From Xanthobacter flavus (GTDB lineage Bacteria; Pseudomonadota; Alphaproteobacteria; Rhizobiales; Xanthobacteraceae): 64,000 nucleotides of DNA. Below the pieces are notes generated by a model. That model was not told the origin of the DNA. It ran no database searches and worked only from the letters and a program-made list of their open reading frames with translations. Positions within the stretch are counted from its first letter, which is position 1. Every line of letters begins with the position of its first letter. The stretch covers positions 4,361,001 to 4,425,000 of the forward strand of contig NZ_JAGGML010000001.1 of NCBI RefSeq assembly GCF_017875275.1. The letters run 5' to 3'. The translations under genes and the position numbers were made by a program. This document shows positions 16,367 to 25,190 of this stretch, one piece after another.

Positions 16367-16948
16367 TCAGGCTTCCTCGCCTTCCTCGGCGGCGAGTTCG
16401 GCGGCCACGGCGGCGCGCTCGATGGCGAGCTCGGCCTCGATCTCGGCGTCCTCGTCACGGGCGGTGCGCACGTCCTCGCCGCGGGACTGGCGCTCGGCCT
16501 CTTCCGCGTTGCGGGCGACGTTGACCTGCACGGTCACCTCGACCTCGGGGTGCAGGCTCACCGGCACCACGTGCAGGCCGAGGGTCTTGATGGGGTGGTT
16601 GAGCACGATCTGGCCGCGATCGAGGTGGAAGCCAGAGGCGGTGAAGCCGTCGGCGATGTCGCGGGTGGAGACCGAGCCGTAGAGCTGGCCGCTCTCGCCC
16701 GCCTGGCGGATCATGATGACAGCCTGGCCCTTGAGCTTCTCGGCCACCGCCTCGGCGTCCTTGCGGCGCTCCAGGTTGCGGGCCTCGAGCTCGATCTTCA
16801 TGGTCTCGAAGCGCTCCTTGTTCGCCTTGGTGGCGCGCAGGGCCTTGCCGTTGGGCAGCAGGAAGTTGCGGGCGAAGCCGTCCTTCACCTTCACCACTTC
16901 GCCCATCTGGCCAAGCTTGGCGACGCGCTCGAGAAGAATGACGTCCAT
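16367..16948 (-). CDS. rplI: 50S ribosomal protein L9
   Basis: A 193-residue L9. The N-terminal domain [32 protein letters not shown] binds 23S rRNA; a long helix (about 40-75) joins it to the C-terminal domain with [15 protein letters not shown] charged Glu/Ala tail extends it about 40 residues beyond E. coli L9, as is usual in alphaproteobacteria. AGGAGA is well placed before the ATG. It lies 40 bp downstream of the DUF2232 gene and is followed by a strong terminator. Confidence 0.97.
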   Translation of the reverse strand: MDVILLERVAKLGQMGEVVKVKDGFARNFLLPNGKALRATKANKERFETMKIELEARNLERRKDAEAVAEKLKGQAVIMIRQAGESGQLYGSVSTRDIADGFTASGFHLDRGQIVLNHPIKTLGLHVVPVSLHPEVEVTVQVNVARNAEEAERQSRGEDVRTARDEDAEIEAELAIERAAVAAELAAEEGEEA

Positions 16949-16988
16949 TTTGGTTCTCCTGTCTCTGATCGTTGGATTTGGTTGAATT

Positions 16989-17942
16989 TCAGCGGTCGTT
17001 CGCGGCGGGCGGGCTTTGCCCGGAGCCCATGCGCGAGCGGAAGTCGAACATGGCGTCGACGAAGCCGAGCACCGCCATGGCGATGACCGGCCAGCCGAGC
17101 ATGGCCGTGGTGAGCCACAGCCCGGCGAGGATGAGGAAACGGGCCGAATGGCCGATGGTCACGGCATGCACCACGGCGAAGCCCGCGAGCGCGTAGGCGC
17201 ACACCAGCGTCGCGGCGGCGGCGGAGGCCGACAGCCCCAGCATCGCCCCGGCCATGGACAGGGCGATCGCCACCGCCAGCACCAGCGAGGTCGCGGGCGG
17301 CAGGCGGACGGCCGACAGGTTCGGCCACGGACGCCTGAGGCGGCCGGAGATCCGCGCGGCGCGGGCCGCGAGATAAAGGCAGACGAGCTGCGAGACCATG
17401 GACATCACCGCCGCCATGCCCGGCAGCAGGCGTGCGACGAGGGCGCCGACGGCGGAAGGATCGGCCGGCTCAGCGCCGGGCAGCACCTGGCCCGAGAGCA
17501 GCGCCTCGAACGCGGCGATCACCGCGCGGCGGTAGGTCTCGTAATCCCCCGCCACGGCGAACAAGGCGATGATGACCGCGAGCGTCGAAAGCCCGGCGGA
17601 GAGCAGCACCAGCCCGCCCACCGGGAACCACACCAGCCCGTCGCGGCCGGCCGGATCGGGCCGCGCCAGCATCGCCGCATAGGCCAGGGCGAACGCCGGC
17701 CCGCCGAGGCTGACCACATAGGTGAGGAGGAAGGTGCCGCCGAAGCCGAGGCCGAGGCCTGCGCCGCCCACGAGGACCGCCACCAGCGCCGAAAGCGGCG
17801 AGAAGGCGATGCCGGCGATCATCACCGGAAGGGGCGAGAGATAGAACAGGGGCACGGCCAGCGCCGATCCCGCCGCGGCTCCGGCGGCAAGAAGGGCGGA
17901 TGCGAGGCCGGCAGCCACGCCTGTGAGAAGAAGGTACACCAT
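16989..17942 (-). CDS. DUF2232 polytopic membrane protein
   Basis: A 317-residue inner-membrane protein with about eight hydrophobic helices (for example [19 protein letters not shown] and [20 protein letters not shown]). DUF2232 proteins sit between rpsR and rplI in many alphaproteobacteria, and this position is the main support along with topology; the function is unknown. The ATG at 17942 puts the first helix directly at the N-terminus; an in-frame start at 18011 would add 23 polar residues. A terminator lies between it and rpsR, so it may have its own promoter. Confidence 0.85.
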   Translation of the reverse strand: MVYLLLTGVAAGLASALLAAGAAAGSALAVPLFYLSPLPVMIAGIAFSPLSALVAVLVGGAGLGLGFGGTFLLTYVVSLGGPAFALAYAAMLARPDPAGRDGLVWFPVGGLVLLSAGLSTLAVIIALFAVAGDYETYRRAVIAAFEALLSGQVLPGAEPADPSAVGALVARLLPGMAAVMSMVSQLVCLYLAARAARISGRLRRPWPNLSAVRLPPATSLVLAVAIALSMAGAMLGLSASAAAATLVCAYALAGFAVVHAVTIGHSARFLILAGLWLTTAMLGWPVIAMAVLGFVDAMFDFRSRMGSGQSPPAANDR

Positions 17943-18027
17943 CTCGACAAGCTGTCCCGCGGGTGCGGTTAGAGGCGGGATTTCCGCCCCAGCAGACGAT
18001 CCGGGGGTCATTCCCCGAAGCGCGTCT

Positions 18028-18062
18028 TAAAATAGGTTCGCCCTCCCGGAGGAGGGCGAACC
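18028..18062 (-). terminator. Rho-independent terminator of rpsF-rpsR
   Basis: A perfect 12-bp stem (ggttcgccctcc / ggagggcgaacc) with a 4-nt loop at 18035-18062, followed on the minus strand by ATTTTAAG. It is 20 bp after the rpsR stop and separates rpsF-rpsR from the DUF2232-rplI pair. Confidence 0.88.
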
Positions 18063-18081
18063 GGATCAGCGGATCACGCGA

Positions 18082-18342
18082 TCAGCGGATCACGAAGGGC
18101 AGCAGGCCCAGGAACCGCGCGCGCTTGATGGCGGCGGACAGCTCGCGCTGCTTCTTGGCGGAGACCGCCGTGATGCGCGAGGGCACGATCTTGCCGCGCT
18201 CGGAGATGTAGCGCTGCAGGAGACGCACATCCTTGTAGTCGATCTTCGGCGCGTTCGGGCCGGAGAAGGGGCAGGTCTTGCGACGGCGGAAGAAAGGACG
18301 GCGCTGGCCGCCGCCGGCACCACCGGACGATGCGAAAGCCAT
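18082..18342 (-). CDS. rpsR: 30S ribosomal protein S18
   Basis: An 86-residue S18 with [40 protein letters not shown] and the C-terminal [12 protein letters not shown]. It binds the 16S central domain as a heterodimer with S6. Its ATG overlaps the rpsF stop (TGATG), so production is coupled to S6. Confidence 0.98.
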   Translation of the reverse strand: MAFASSGGAGGGQRRPFFRRRKTCPFSGPNAPKIDYKDVRLLQRYISERGKIVPSRITAVSAKKQRELSAAIKRARFLGLLPFVIR

Positions 18343-18794
18343 CAGTTCTCCTCCTCGGCCTGCACTTCTTCAGTCGGACGCGGACGGCGGGGGCGATCCT
18401 CGCGGCCGCCGAAGCGGTCACCACGATCACCGCGGTCGCCACGCTCTCCGCGCTCGCCACGATCGTCCCGGTCACGCTTCTGGAGCATGGCGGAGGGAGT
18501 CTCCTCATGCTCCTCGACGCGCAGGGTGAGGACGCGCAGGACGTCCTCGTCGATGCGCTGCTGGCGCTCCAGCTCCTGCACCGCCGCCGCGGGGGCGTCG
18601 ATGTTGAGCAGGGTGAAGTGGGCCTTGCGGTTCTTGTTGATGCGATAGGTGAGGGACTTCACGCCCCAATACTCGGTCTTTCCGACCGAGCCGCCATTCG
18701 CCTCGATAACACCCTTGAACCGGGTGGTGAGTTCCTCGACCTGCTGCGCCGTGACATCCTGGCGCGCGAGGAACACGTGCTCGTAGAGCGGCAT
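18342..18794 (-). CDS. rpsF: 30S ribosomal protein S6 with RGD-rich tail
   Basis: A 150-residue S6. The ferredoxin-like core is clear ([39 protein letters not shown]). From about residue 108 a charged tail of [15 protein letters not shown]-type repeats is followed by an acidic end (EEVQAEEEN). In E. coli S6 the C-terminal tail is where RimK adds glutamates; the acidic end here could be similar. The ATG at 18794 gives the family start; the open frame upstream is not coding. Confidence 0.97.
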   Translation of the reverse strand: MPLYEHVFLARQDVTAQQVEELTTRFKGVIEANGGSVGKTEYWGVKSLTYRINKNRKAHFTLLNIDAPAAAVQELERQQRIDEDVLRVLTLRVEEHEETPSAMLQKRDRDDRGERGERGDRGDRGDRFGGREDRPRRPRPTEEVQAEEEN

Positions 18795-18848
18795 GTGTTC
18801 ACTGCCTTTCGGTTTCACTTTTCCGCCCACCGGCGCCAAGCCCTTCTT

Positions 18849-18863
18849 GCCTTTCGGAAAGGC
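18849..18863 (-). promoter_or_regulatory. Hairpin in rpsF leader, candidate S6:S18 control element
   Basis: Minus strand GCCTTTCCGAAAGGC, a 6-bp stem closed by a CCG triloop, lies 55 bp before the rpsF ATG. A second ACCGAAAGG is 13 bp before the ATG. Known S6:S18-binding rpsF leaders feature a conserved CCG trinucleotide; the resemblance is suggestive only. Confidence 0.35.
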
Positions 18864-19068
18864 GCGAAGCTCGGAAGGCGGGGACACGGGACGACGGGCT
18901 CTCACCCTGCCTTCCTGAACCTTGGCCACCCCGGAGGATGGGCCGCGACAAAAGAAGACCGTCCGTTCAGCCCCCGGCCGGGTGCGACGGAAGCGGGGCG
19001 TATAGCAGGTTTCGGGGGAAAGGCAAGGCGGGGAACCCGTCCAGGTTCCCCGGAGCAGCGACGGCACA

Positions 19069-19205
19069 GCCGGAGCGCCGAGCCGGGGGCCAGCGTAAAG
19101 TTTCCCGCGCAGTGGGGCTGGTCCTCCCCTCTCCCGCAAGGGGAGAGGGGGCACGGCCGGTGCATTCCGTTATCGCTGCATGCGTCCGGGGCGCGAGGGC
19201 GGTTA
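19069..19205. repeat. Repeat family B, copy 1
   Basis: It contains gccggagcgccgagccgg, cccgcgcag, the palindrome cccctctcccgcaaggggagagggg, and the tail ctgcatgcgtccgggg. The same ordered blocks recur at 31303-31560 and in part at 26718-26795. Confidence 0.7.
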
Positions 19206-19215
19206 AACCGGCCCC

Positions 19216-20289
19216 TCAATACAGCCCGACGCTGGCCGGCGGGCGCGGCGCTGTCGACGCCGGCCTGGCACTGACAGGCTTGGGAGCGGTGGAGGCCGGC
19301 TTCGCAGCGGTGGAGCCGGTGGTGCTGGCGCTGGCCGTCGCAGCCGTGCCCTGGGGCTTCGGCTTCTTCTTCGGCGCCGGGTTGAGGGCGGCGACCTTGG
19401 GTTCCGGCACGCCCTTGTTCATGGCGATGAGCTGGGCGACGGTGACGAACTTGTAGCCCTTGGCCAGAAGGTCATCGAGCGTCTTCGGCATGGCGTCCAC
19501 CGTGGTCGGGTGGATGTCGTGCACGAGGATGATCGCCCCCGCGTGGACATTGTTCACGATGCGGTCGTGGATAAGCTGCGGGTTGCGGTCCTTCCAGTCC
19601 AGCGGGTCCACGGACCAGTAGATGAAGGTGGAGCCGAATTTCTCGCGCAGGTGCGCGCGCAGCGCCGGGGTCATGGCGCCGTAGGGCGGGCGCACGTTGC
19701 GGATCTTGAGGCCGGTGATCTGCTCGATGGCGGCGTTGGTGTCGCCGATCTGCTTGTCGGCGGCAGCCTGCGGGATCTTGGGCAACTGGGGATGATCCCA
19801 GGAGTGGTTCGCCACCTCGTGCCCCTGCGCGATCATCTGCTTGATGATGTTGGGCGAGGCGACGGCGCGGCTGCCGAGCACGAAGAAGGTGGCCTTGATG
19901 CCGCGCTGCTCCAGCATCTTCAAGAGGCGCGGGGTGGTCTCGGGGTTCGGGCCGTCGTCGAAGGTGATGGCGATGTAGGGGCCATCCACCACCGCCGAGG
20001 AATAGGCGACGAGATTGTGCGGGTCGGTCCCGCCGGAGGCCGCCGCCGGGGCGGCCATGCCGGTGCTCGCCGGCAGGTTGGCCGGGGCCGGCTCCATCAT
20101 GGAGGAGGGCACGGGGCCGGTCATCAGCGCGGGCTTCGCCGGGGTGAAGGTGGAGGTGGGCGGCGCGGAAGGCGCAGTGCCGGAGGGCGTCAGCGTCTGC
20201 GCGCAGGCGGGGACGATGACGGTGGCGGAGAGGAGCGCGGCGGCAAGAAGCGCCGGAAATCCCCGGATGGCCTTCACTTCAGGCTTCAC
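19216..20289 (-). CDS. Polysaccharide deacetylase (NodB/CE4 family), exported
   Basis: A protein of about 357 residues. A Sec signal peptide (AIRGFPALLAAALLSATVIV to ACAQ) is followed by a Pro/Ala/Thr linker (about 35-100), the NodB domain, and a second Ala/Pro/Thr-rich tail. Catalytic motifs are ITFDDGPNP (motif 1, Asp-Asp), NHSWDHPQ (zinc His-x3-His), RPPYGAM (motif 3), YWSVDPLDW and LVHDIHPTT. It probably removes acetyl groups from peptidoglycan or another surface glycan. I prefer the GTG at 20289, which puts the signal peptide at the N-terminus; an ATG at 20421 is possible. Start confidence is modest. Confidence 0.88.
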   Translation of the reverse strand: MKPEVKAIRGFPALLAAALLSATVIVPACAQTLTPSGTAPSAPPTSTFTPAKPALMTGPVPSSMMEPAPANLPASTGMAAPAAASGGTDPHNLVAYSSAVVDGPYIAITFDDGPNPETTPRLLKMLEQRGIKATFFVLGSRAVASPNIIKQMIAQGHEVANHSWDHPQLPKIPQAAADKQIGDTNAAIEQITGLKIRNVRPPYGAMTPALRAHLREKFGSTFIYWSVDPLDWKDRNPQLIHDRIVNNVHAGAIILVHDIHPTTVDAMPKTLDDLLAKGYKFVTVAQLIAMNKGVPEPKVAALNPAPKKKPKPQGTAATASASTTGSTAAKPASTAPKPVSARPASTAPRPPASVGLY

Positions 20290-20505
20290 GGCGGAACCAC
20301 TTTCTGATGCGGACGTACCTGTCGGCGCCCAATGTCCATCGCTCGTTATGGATAAATTGTGAAGCGGGCGTGGCCAACCCCCAGTTTCCTCATCGTAAGG
20401 ACGGGTTGACAATCGCGCCATCGGCGTGCCGCCGGTTACCTTGCCTTGACTCCCCCACAATCCCGGTGTCTCTCCGCTCCCCAATTTCCAGCCGGAGGGC
20501 CGCCC

Positions 20506-21492
20506 ATGACCGAAGGGTCGCGCACAACACCCCAGACCGCCTTCATTTTTCCCGGTCAGGGCAGCCAGGCCGTGGGCATGGGCAAGGCCCTTGCCGACAA
20601 TTTCCCCGCCGCCAGGGCCGTGTTCGAGGAAGTGGACGCCGCCCTCGGCGACAGCCTCACCAGCATCATGTGGGACGGTCCGGCCGATGTGCTGACCCTC
20701 ACCGCCAACGCCCAGCCGGCGCTGATGGCGGTATCCATTGCCGCCCTTCGGGTTCTCGAATCGGAAGCGGGGCTTGATCTCGCCCGCGAGGCGGCCTTCG
20801 TCGCCGGCCATTCGCTGGGCGAATATTCGGCGCTGGCGGCTTCCGGTGCGCTCACCCTCACCGAGGCGGCGCGGCTCCTGCGCATCCGCGGCCGCGCGAT
20901 GCAGGATGCGGTGCCGGTGGGCGAAGGCGCCATGGCCGCTCTGCTCGGCCTAGATTACGACCAGGCCGTCGCGGTGGCGGCGGAAGCCGCTGGCGACGAC
21001 GTGTGCGAGGCGGCCAACGACAACGCGCCCGGACAGGTGGTGGTCTCCGGCACCAGGGCCGCCGTGGAGCGCGCCATTCTCATCGCCAAGGAGCGCGGCG
21101 CGCTAAAGGCGGTGCTGCTGCCGGTGTCCGCCCCCTTCCATTGCCGCCTCATGGGCCCCGCCGCCGAGGCCATGGAAGTGGCCCTCTCCGGCTCCACCGT
21201 GATGACGCCGCGCGTGCCGCTGGTGGCCAATGTGCGCGCCTCCCCGGTGACCGACCCGGCCGAGATCGTCCGCCTGCTGGTGGAGCAGGTGACGGGCACC
21301 GTGCGCTGGCGCGAGAGCGTGATCTACATGGCCGGCGCGGGCGTCACCCGCGTGGTCGAGGTGGGCGCCGGCAAGGTGCTCTGCGGCCTCGTGAAGCGCA
21401 TCGACAAGCAGATCGCGGCGAGCGCCGTGGGCACGCCCGACGATGTGGCGGCCTTCATCGCCGCCCGCAACGCGGCCGCTTCCGCCGCCTGA
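20506..21492 (+). CDS. fabD: Malonyl-CoA:ACP transacylase FabD
   Basis: A 328-residue acyltransferase that loads malonyl onto ACP for fatty acid synthesis. It begins with AFIFPGQGSQAVGMG, has the nucleophilic Ser in AGHSLGEYSAL, the conserved QPALMAVS, and the His of VSAPFHCRLM. GGAGGG lies about 8 bp before the ATG at 20506; the in-frame start at 20446 lacks such a site. fabG follows 134 bp downstream on the same strand after a hairpin. Confidence 0.97.
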   Translation: MTEGSRTTPQTAFIFPGQGSQAVGMGKALADNFPAARAVFEEVDAALGDSLTSIMWDGPADVLTLTANAQPALMAVSIAALRVLESEAGLDLAREAAFVAGHSLGEYSALAASGALTLTEAARLLRIRGRAMQDAVPVGEGAMAALLGLDYDQAVAVAAEAAGDDVCEAANDNAPGQVVVSGTRAAVERAILIAKERGALKAVLLPVSAPFHCRLMGPAAEAMEVALSGSTVMTPRVPLVANVRASPVTDPAEIVRLLVEQVTGTVRWRESVIYMAGAGVTRVVEVGAGKVLCGLVKRIDKQIAASAVGTPDDVAAFIAARNAAASAA

Positions 21493-21508
21493 CATTTTTT
21501 CACCGCAC

Positions 21509-21548
21509 GGGCGCCCTCCCCGGAAAAATCCGGGCGAGGGCGCCCTTG
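21509..21548 (+). terminator. Long hairpin between fabD and fabG
   Basis: Nested inverted repeat: outer arms gggcgccctc / gagggcgccc and inner cccgg / ccggg around AAAAAT, followed by a short TTGTG. It could be a partial terminator or attenuator that tunes fabG relative to fabD. Confidence 0.55.
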
Positions 21549-21626
21549 TGTCGGGACACCATCCGACCAAGCCGATACAACCGGCGGCGCAAAAGCCGCG
21601 ACACCCGAAAGAAACTGGGGGCTGAC

Positions 21627-22370
21627 ATGTTCGATTTGACCGGCAAGACCGCGCTCGTGACCGGCGCCACCGGCGGCATCGGCGGCGCCATCGCCAAGGC
21701 GCTGCATGCCCAGGGCGCCACCGTCGCCGTCTCCGGCACCCGCCGCGAGGCGCTCGATGCCATCGCCGCAGAGATGGGCGGCGAGCGCGTCATCGTGCTG
21801 CCCTGCAACCTCGGCAACACCGAAGAGGTGGAGAAGCTCATCCCCGCCGCCGAGGAGGCGCTGGGCGGGCATGTGGACATCCTCGTCAACAATGCCGGCA
21901 TCACCCGCGACAACATCTTCATGCGCCTGTCGGATGAGGCGTGGGATCAGGTGATCGCGGTGAACCTCACCGCCGCCTTCCGCCTGTCGCGCGCGGCCGT
22001 GCGCACCATGATGCGCCGCCGCTCCGGCCGCATCATCTCCATCACCTCCATCGTCGGCGTCACCGGCAATGCGGGCCAGGGCAATTATGCCGCCGCCAAG
22101 GCCGGCATGATCGGCATGTCCAAGTCGCTGGCGCAGGAAGTCGCCTCGCGCGGGGTGACGGTGAACTGCATCGCCCCCGGCTTCATCGCCACGCCGATGA
22201 CCGACGCGCTCAACGAGAAGCAGCGCGAGGGCATCCTCAAGGCCGTGCCCGCCAACAAGCTCGGCACGCCGGAGGATATCGCCGCCGCCTGCGTCTACCT
22301 CGCCTCCAACGAGGCCGCCTACGTCACCGGCCAGACGCTGCACGTCAACGGCGGCATGGCGATGATTTGA
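21627..22370 (+). CDS. fabG: 3-oxoacyl-ACP reductase FabG
   Basis: A 247-residue SDR-family NADPH enzyme for the first reduction of the fatty acid elongation cycle. It begins MFDLTGKTALVTGATGGIGG (NADPH-binding TGxxxGIG), has NNAGITRDN, catalytic Ser in ISITSIVG, YAAAKAG (Tyr-x3-Lys), and VNCIAPGFIATPMT. In many related genomes acpP and fabF follow at once, but here a terminator and a lipase gene follow. Confidence 0.96.
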   Translation: MFDLTGKTALVTGATGGIGGAIAKALHAQGATVAVSGTRREALDAIAAEMGGERVIVLPCNLGNTEEVEKLIPAAEEALGGHVDILVNNAGITRDNIFMRLSDEAWDQVIAVNLTAAFRLSRAAVRTMMRRRSGRIISITSIVGVTGNAGQGNYAAAKAGMIGMSKSLAQEVASRGVTVNCIAPGFIATPMTDALNEKQREGILKAVPANKLGTPEDIAAACVYLASNEAAYVTGQTLHVNGGMAMI

Positions 22371-22409
22371 TCTGGCGATGATCTGACGCCTTCCGATACC
22401 GCTTTTCGG

Positions 22410-22444
22410 CGTCCGCCCGGGACCTTCAACCGGGCGGACGTTGT
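22410..22444 (+). terminator. Terminator after fabG
   Basis: A perfect 11-bp stem (cgtccgcccgg / ccgggcggacg) with a 9-nt loop at 22410-22440, followed by TTGT, 40 bp after the fabG stop. It closes the fabD-fabG unit. Confidence 0.75.
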
Positions 22445-22500
22445 AAGCGGGATCGGAACTGATCTATCTTCAAGAAGCGTGCGGGGGACGGGAGGCACGC

Positions 22501-25014
22501 ATGAGGATAGAGCGGGTGCGCGCGGGCTCGCAGCCGGCTGAGCTGTCGTTGCGCCGGAGGCCGAAAGGCCGGGTCGGGCGCGTGTGGGACCGCATTCTCG
22601 ATTTCGCGCTCGTCCTCTGGGTCTTGCGCGTTCCGCTCTTCAGCGTCCTCCTCGGCCTCGCGCTGATGGCGGGCGTGACGCAGGCGCAGGACGTGACCCT
22701 CGATGTCGCCATGGCCGGCGCCCCGGTGGGTGCGACAGCCGGCCTCTCCCGCGCAATCCTCTCCCTCGTCGGCGCCGTCTTCCTCTTGTGGGCCATGCCG
22801 GTGCACTACGCCGCGCGGCTGCTGGTGGAGACGGACAACGGCCTCGCTGCCAAGGTCGCCCGGCGCGATTCCGCCGCGGGCCGCCGTGGCATTGCGGGGC
22901 ACGACTGGCTGATGGCCGCCATGGTGCGCGAGGTGCCCCGCCTCATCGGGGTGCTGCCCTTCCTGATCTTCGCGATCGGCGCCTATGCCGCCATCGCCAA
23001 CCTGCCGACACTCGCCGACCGCCCGGCCATCGAGGCCGCCCACCACCAGCTTACGGTGCTGATGTGGGCCATGCTGGCGGCGGCACCGCTCTTCTATCTC
23101 TATTGCGTGCTGCGCGGGCGGCTGACGCGGGTGGGTGCCCTCGCGGCGTTCGACCGCGTGCTGGGGCGCTGGCTGAAGCCGGTGTTCGCGCTGCTGGGCA
23201 TCGCCCCCCGGCGGGACGATGCCGAGGGTCAGCTCCACGCCACCGGCCGCCTCGTCCTCCTCGTCTACGCGCTGCTGGTGGTGGCGGTGCTGGTGGCGAG
23301 CCCGCACTGGCTCGCGGCGCGGCTGCCGCTCGCTTTTGCCGTGCCGCTGATCTTCGGCGGCTGGGTGCCGATCCTCGCCTACCTCTCCTCCGTGGGGCGG
23401 CGCTTCCATGTGCCGATCCTGACCGGCCTGTTCGTCGCCGGGGCCGTCGGCGTCTATGTGTTCGGCGACAACCACGCGGTGCGCACCGTGGTGGCCGACG
23501 AGCCGGCGCACCGGCGCACCGGCCTCGTGCAGGCGGTCCACCTGTGGATGCAGGCCAACGGCTGCGCCGAGATGCCCGCCTCCTGCCCGCGCCCCGTCAT
23601 TATCGCCGCCGCCGGCGGGGCGAGCCGGGCCGGCTTCTTCACCGCCAGCGTGATCGGCCATTTCCTGGACTACGACCGCCAGAAGCAGGCCTTCGCCTTC
23701 ACCCGCGCCGACGGCTCCAAGGTGAGCCGCGCGGCCCGGGACGACGGGCGCTTCACCCCGGCCATCCAGAGCGCGCTCGACGGGCAGCAGCTCCAGAGCA
23801 AGGACATCGCCACCCGCCTGTTCGCCATCTCCGGCGTCTCGGGCGGCGCCTATGGCGCGGCGGTGGTGGCCGCCGCCCTGTCCGGACGCATTGGCAACGC
23901 GCCGCCGTGCCCCGCCGAGGCGCCGGCCCACTGGTTCGGCGGCGCCATCAACGGCTGGCGCGACTGCCTGGAGAGCATGACGGCGGACGACTTCCTCACC
24001 TCCACCTTCTTCGGCCTCGCCTTCCACGATCAGGTGCAGCTCTTCCTGCGCGACCGTGCCGCGCTGCTGGAGGAGGCCTGGGAGGCGAGCTTCGCCCGTC
24101 ATGCGGGCGCGACCGGCGCGCCGGCCGGCCCCGGCGCCGCGCGCCGCCTCTCCGAGCCGTTCCTCGGCGCCCCGCGCGATCCCGCGCACTGGGTGCCCTA
24201 TCTGGTGCTCAACGGCACGTCGGTGGAGACCGGCCAGCGGATCATCACCACCGATCTCCTGCCGACCTACGCGGCGTCGAACCGCTGCCCGAGCGGCGGC
24301 CCCAATGCCGAATGCCCTATCTTCACCCACGCCATCGACTTCCACAGCCTCGTGCGCTCGGACCTCGACGTGCGCCTCTCCACGGCGGCCACCAACTCGG
24401 CCCGCTTCCCGGTGATCTCGCCGCCGGGCGCCATCTATCAGGTGGATACGGACGTGGTGGACCGCATCGTGGACGGCGGCTATTTCGAGAATTTCGGGGC
24501 CGAGAGCGCCCTCGAACTTGCGCAGGCCATCGTGGACGTGGAGCCGGCGCTCGCGCCCTTCATCCTCGTCATCTCCAACGATCCCCAGAGCGTGCTCACC
24601 GAGGAGCGCACCGCGCGCGGCGTGGTGGTGCCGGATGCCGAGGAGAGCAGCCTGCTGCCCGAGGTCGCCGGCCCGCTCGGCGCCATCGGCGCGGTGCGCG
24701 GCGGACGCGGCCGGCTTGCCGTCGCCCACGCCTCGGCCTGGCTCGACGCCCGCTTCGGCGGGCGCTGCCCGGTGAACCTCGTGCAGATCAAGGTCTGGCC
24801 CGAGGACAGCGCCGGCCGCTGCCCCGTGGGCACCGCGACGCCGGAGAAGATCCGCCAGGTCTCCATGAGCTGGTGGCTCTCCAAGCCGGTGCAGATGAAC
24901 CTGCACGAGCAGCTGGAGCCCACCCCCGACCGCTGCAACAACCGCGCGGCGGTGAGCGCGGTGTGGTCGGCCCTGGCCACGCGCTCCGACGTCTGCACCG
25001 GCCCGACGCCCTGA
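22501..25014 (+). CDS. Membrane-anchored patatin-like phospholipase
   Basis: An 837-residue protein with an N-terminal membrane domain and a C-terminal patatin domain. About six to seven hydrophobic helices lie between residues 33 and 322 (such as FALVLWVLRVPLFSVLLGLA and LVLLVYALLVVAVLVA). The catalytic half has the oxyanion glycine loop AAAGGASRAGFF (372-378), the nucleophile elbow GVSGG with Ser447, and the dyad Asp658 in VDGGYFENFG. Patatin enzymes hydrolyse acyl esters of phospholipids. GGGAGG precedes the ATG. A cyclopropane fatty acid synthase follows 176 bp downstream, which suggests a role in membrane lipid turnover. Two extra Cys pairs (CAEMPASCP, CPSGGPNAECP) suggest that the lipase domain is periplasmic. 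Confidence 0.87.
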   Translation: MRIERVRAGSQPAELSLRRRPKGRVGRVWDRILDFALVLWVLRVPLFSVLLGLALMAGVTQAQDVTLDVAMAGAPVGATAGLSRAILSLVGAVFLLWAMPVHYAARLLVETDNGLAAKVARRDSAAGRRGIAGHDWLMAAMVREVPRLIGVLPFLIFAIGAYAAIANLPTLADRPAIEAAHHQLTVLMWAMLAAAPLFYLYCVLRGRLTRVGALAAFDRVLGRWLKPVFALLGIAPRRDDAEGQLHATGRLVLLVYALLVVAVLVASPHWLAARLPLAFAVPLIFGGWVPILAYLSSVGRRFHVPILTGLFVAGAVGVYVFGDNHAVRTVVADEPAHRRTGLVQAVHLWMQANGCAEMPASCPRPVIIAAAGGASRAGFFTASVIGHFLDYDRQKQAFAFTRADGSKVSRAARDDGRFTPAIQSALDGQQLQSKDIATRLFAISGVSGGAYGAAVVAAALSGRIGNAPPCPAEAPAHWFGGAINGWRDCLESMTADDFLTSTFFGLAFHDQVQLFLRDRAALLEEAWEASFARHAGATGAPAGPGAARRLSEPFLGAPRDPAHWVPYLVLNGTSVETGQRIITTDLLPTYAASNRCPSGGPNAECPIFTHAIDFHSLVRSDLDVRLSTAATNSARFPVISPPGAIYQVDTDVVDRIVDGGYFENFGAESALELAQAIVDVEPALAPFILVISNDPQSVLTEERTARGVVVPDAEESSLLPEVAGPLGAIGAVRGGRGRLAVAHASAWLDARFGGRCPVNLVQIKVWPEDSAGRCPVGTATPEKIRQVSMSWWLSKPVQMNLHEQLEPTPDRCNNRAAVSAVWSALATRSDVCTGPTP

Positions 25015-25042
25015 GCTGCCGAGCACCTGAGTCAAATCGTCG

Positions 25043-25075
25043 CGTGCCGTATTGCGGTGCGGCACGGTTGGTGTT
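25043..25075 (+). terminator. Possible terminator after the patatin gene
   Basis: Stem cgtgccg / cggcacg (25043-25066) with a 10-nt loop, followed by gttggtgtttt. It would separate the lipase and cyclopropane synthase transcripts, at least in part. Confidence 0.5.
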
Positions 25076-25190
25076 TTCATTTCGAGGTTGCGGCGCTTCA
25101 GGCCGGGAACTTCGGGTCGCAGGAGGCGGGCCGGATCGTCTTTGGCCGGGAAGCGGGAAAGGACTGAGCGGGCGAGCGCGGAGGCGGCCG

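Larger units (their letters stand above)
18795..19215. other. Long intergenic region upstream of rpsF
   Basis: About 420 bp without a gene between rpsF and the deacetylase gene, which lies upstream on the same strand. It contains, on the minus strand, a perfect hairpin with CCG loop (18849-18863) near the rpsF start, a perfect 8-bp stem-loop GGGGAACC...GGTTCCCC (19030-19051), and a family B repeat (about 19069-19205). It must also hold the rpsF promoter, which I cannot place. Confidence 0.6.

Noticed and set aside
20406-20440. Sigma-70 promoter TTGACA for fabD at 20406
   Set aside because: No -10 box at a 16-18-bp distance; the best TTAC-like element is more than 20 bp away.
22426-25080. 884-residue open frame on the minus strand opposite the patatin gene
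   Set aside because: It is His/Gly/Arg/Glu-rich with no recognisable domain, and mirrors the codon bias of the real gene; high GC leaves long antisense frames open.
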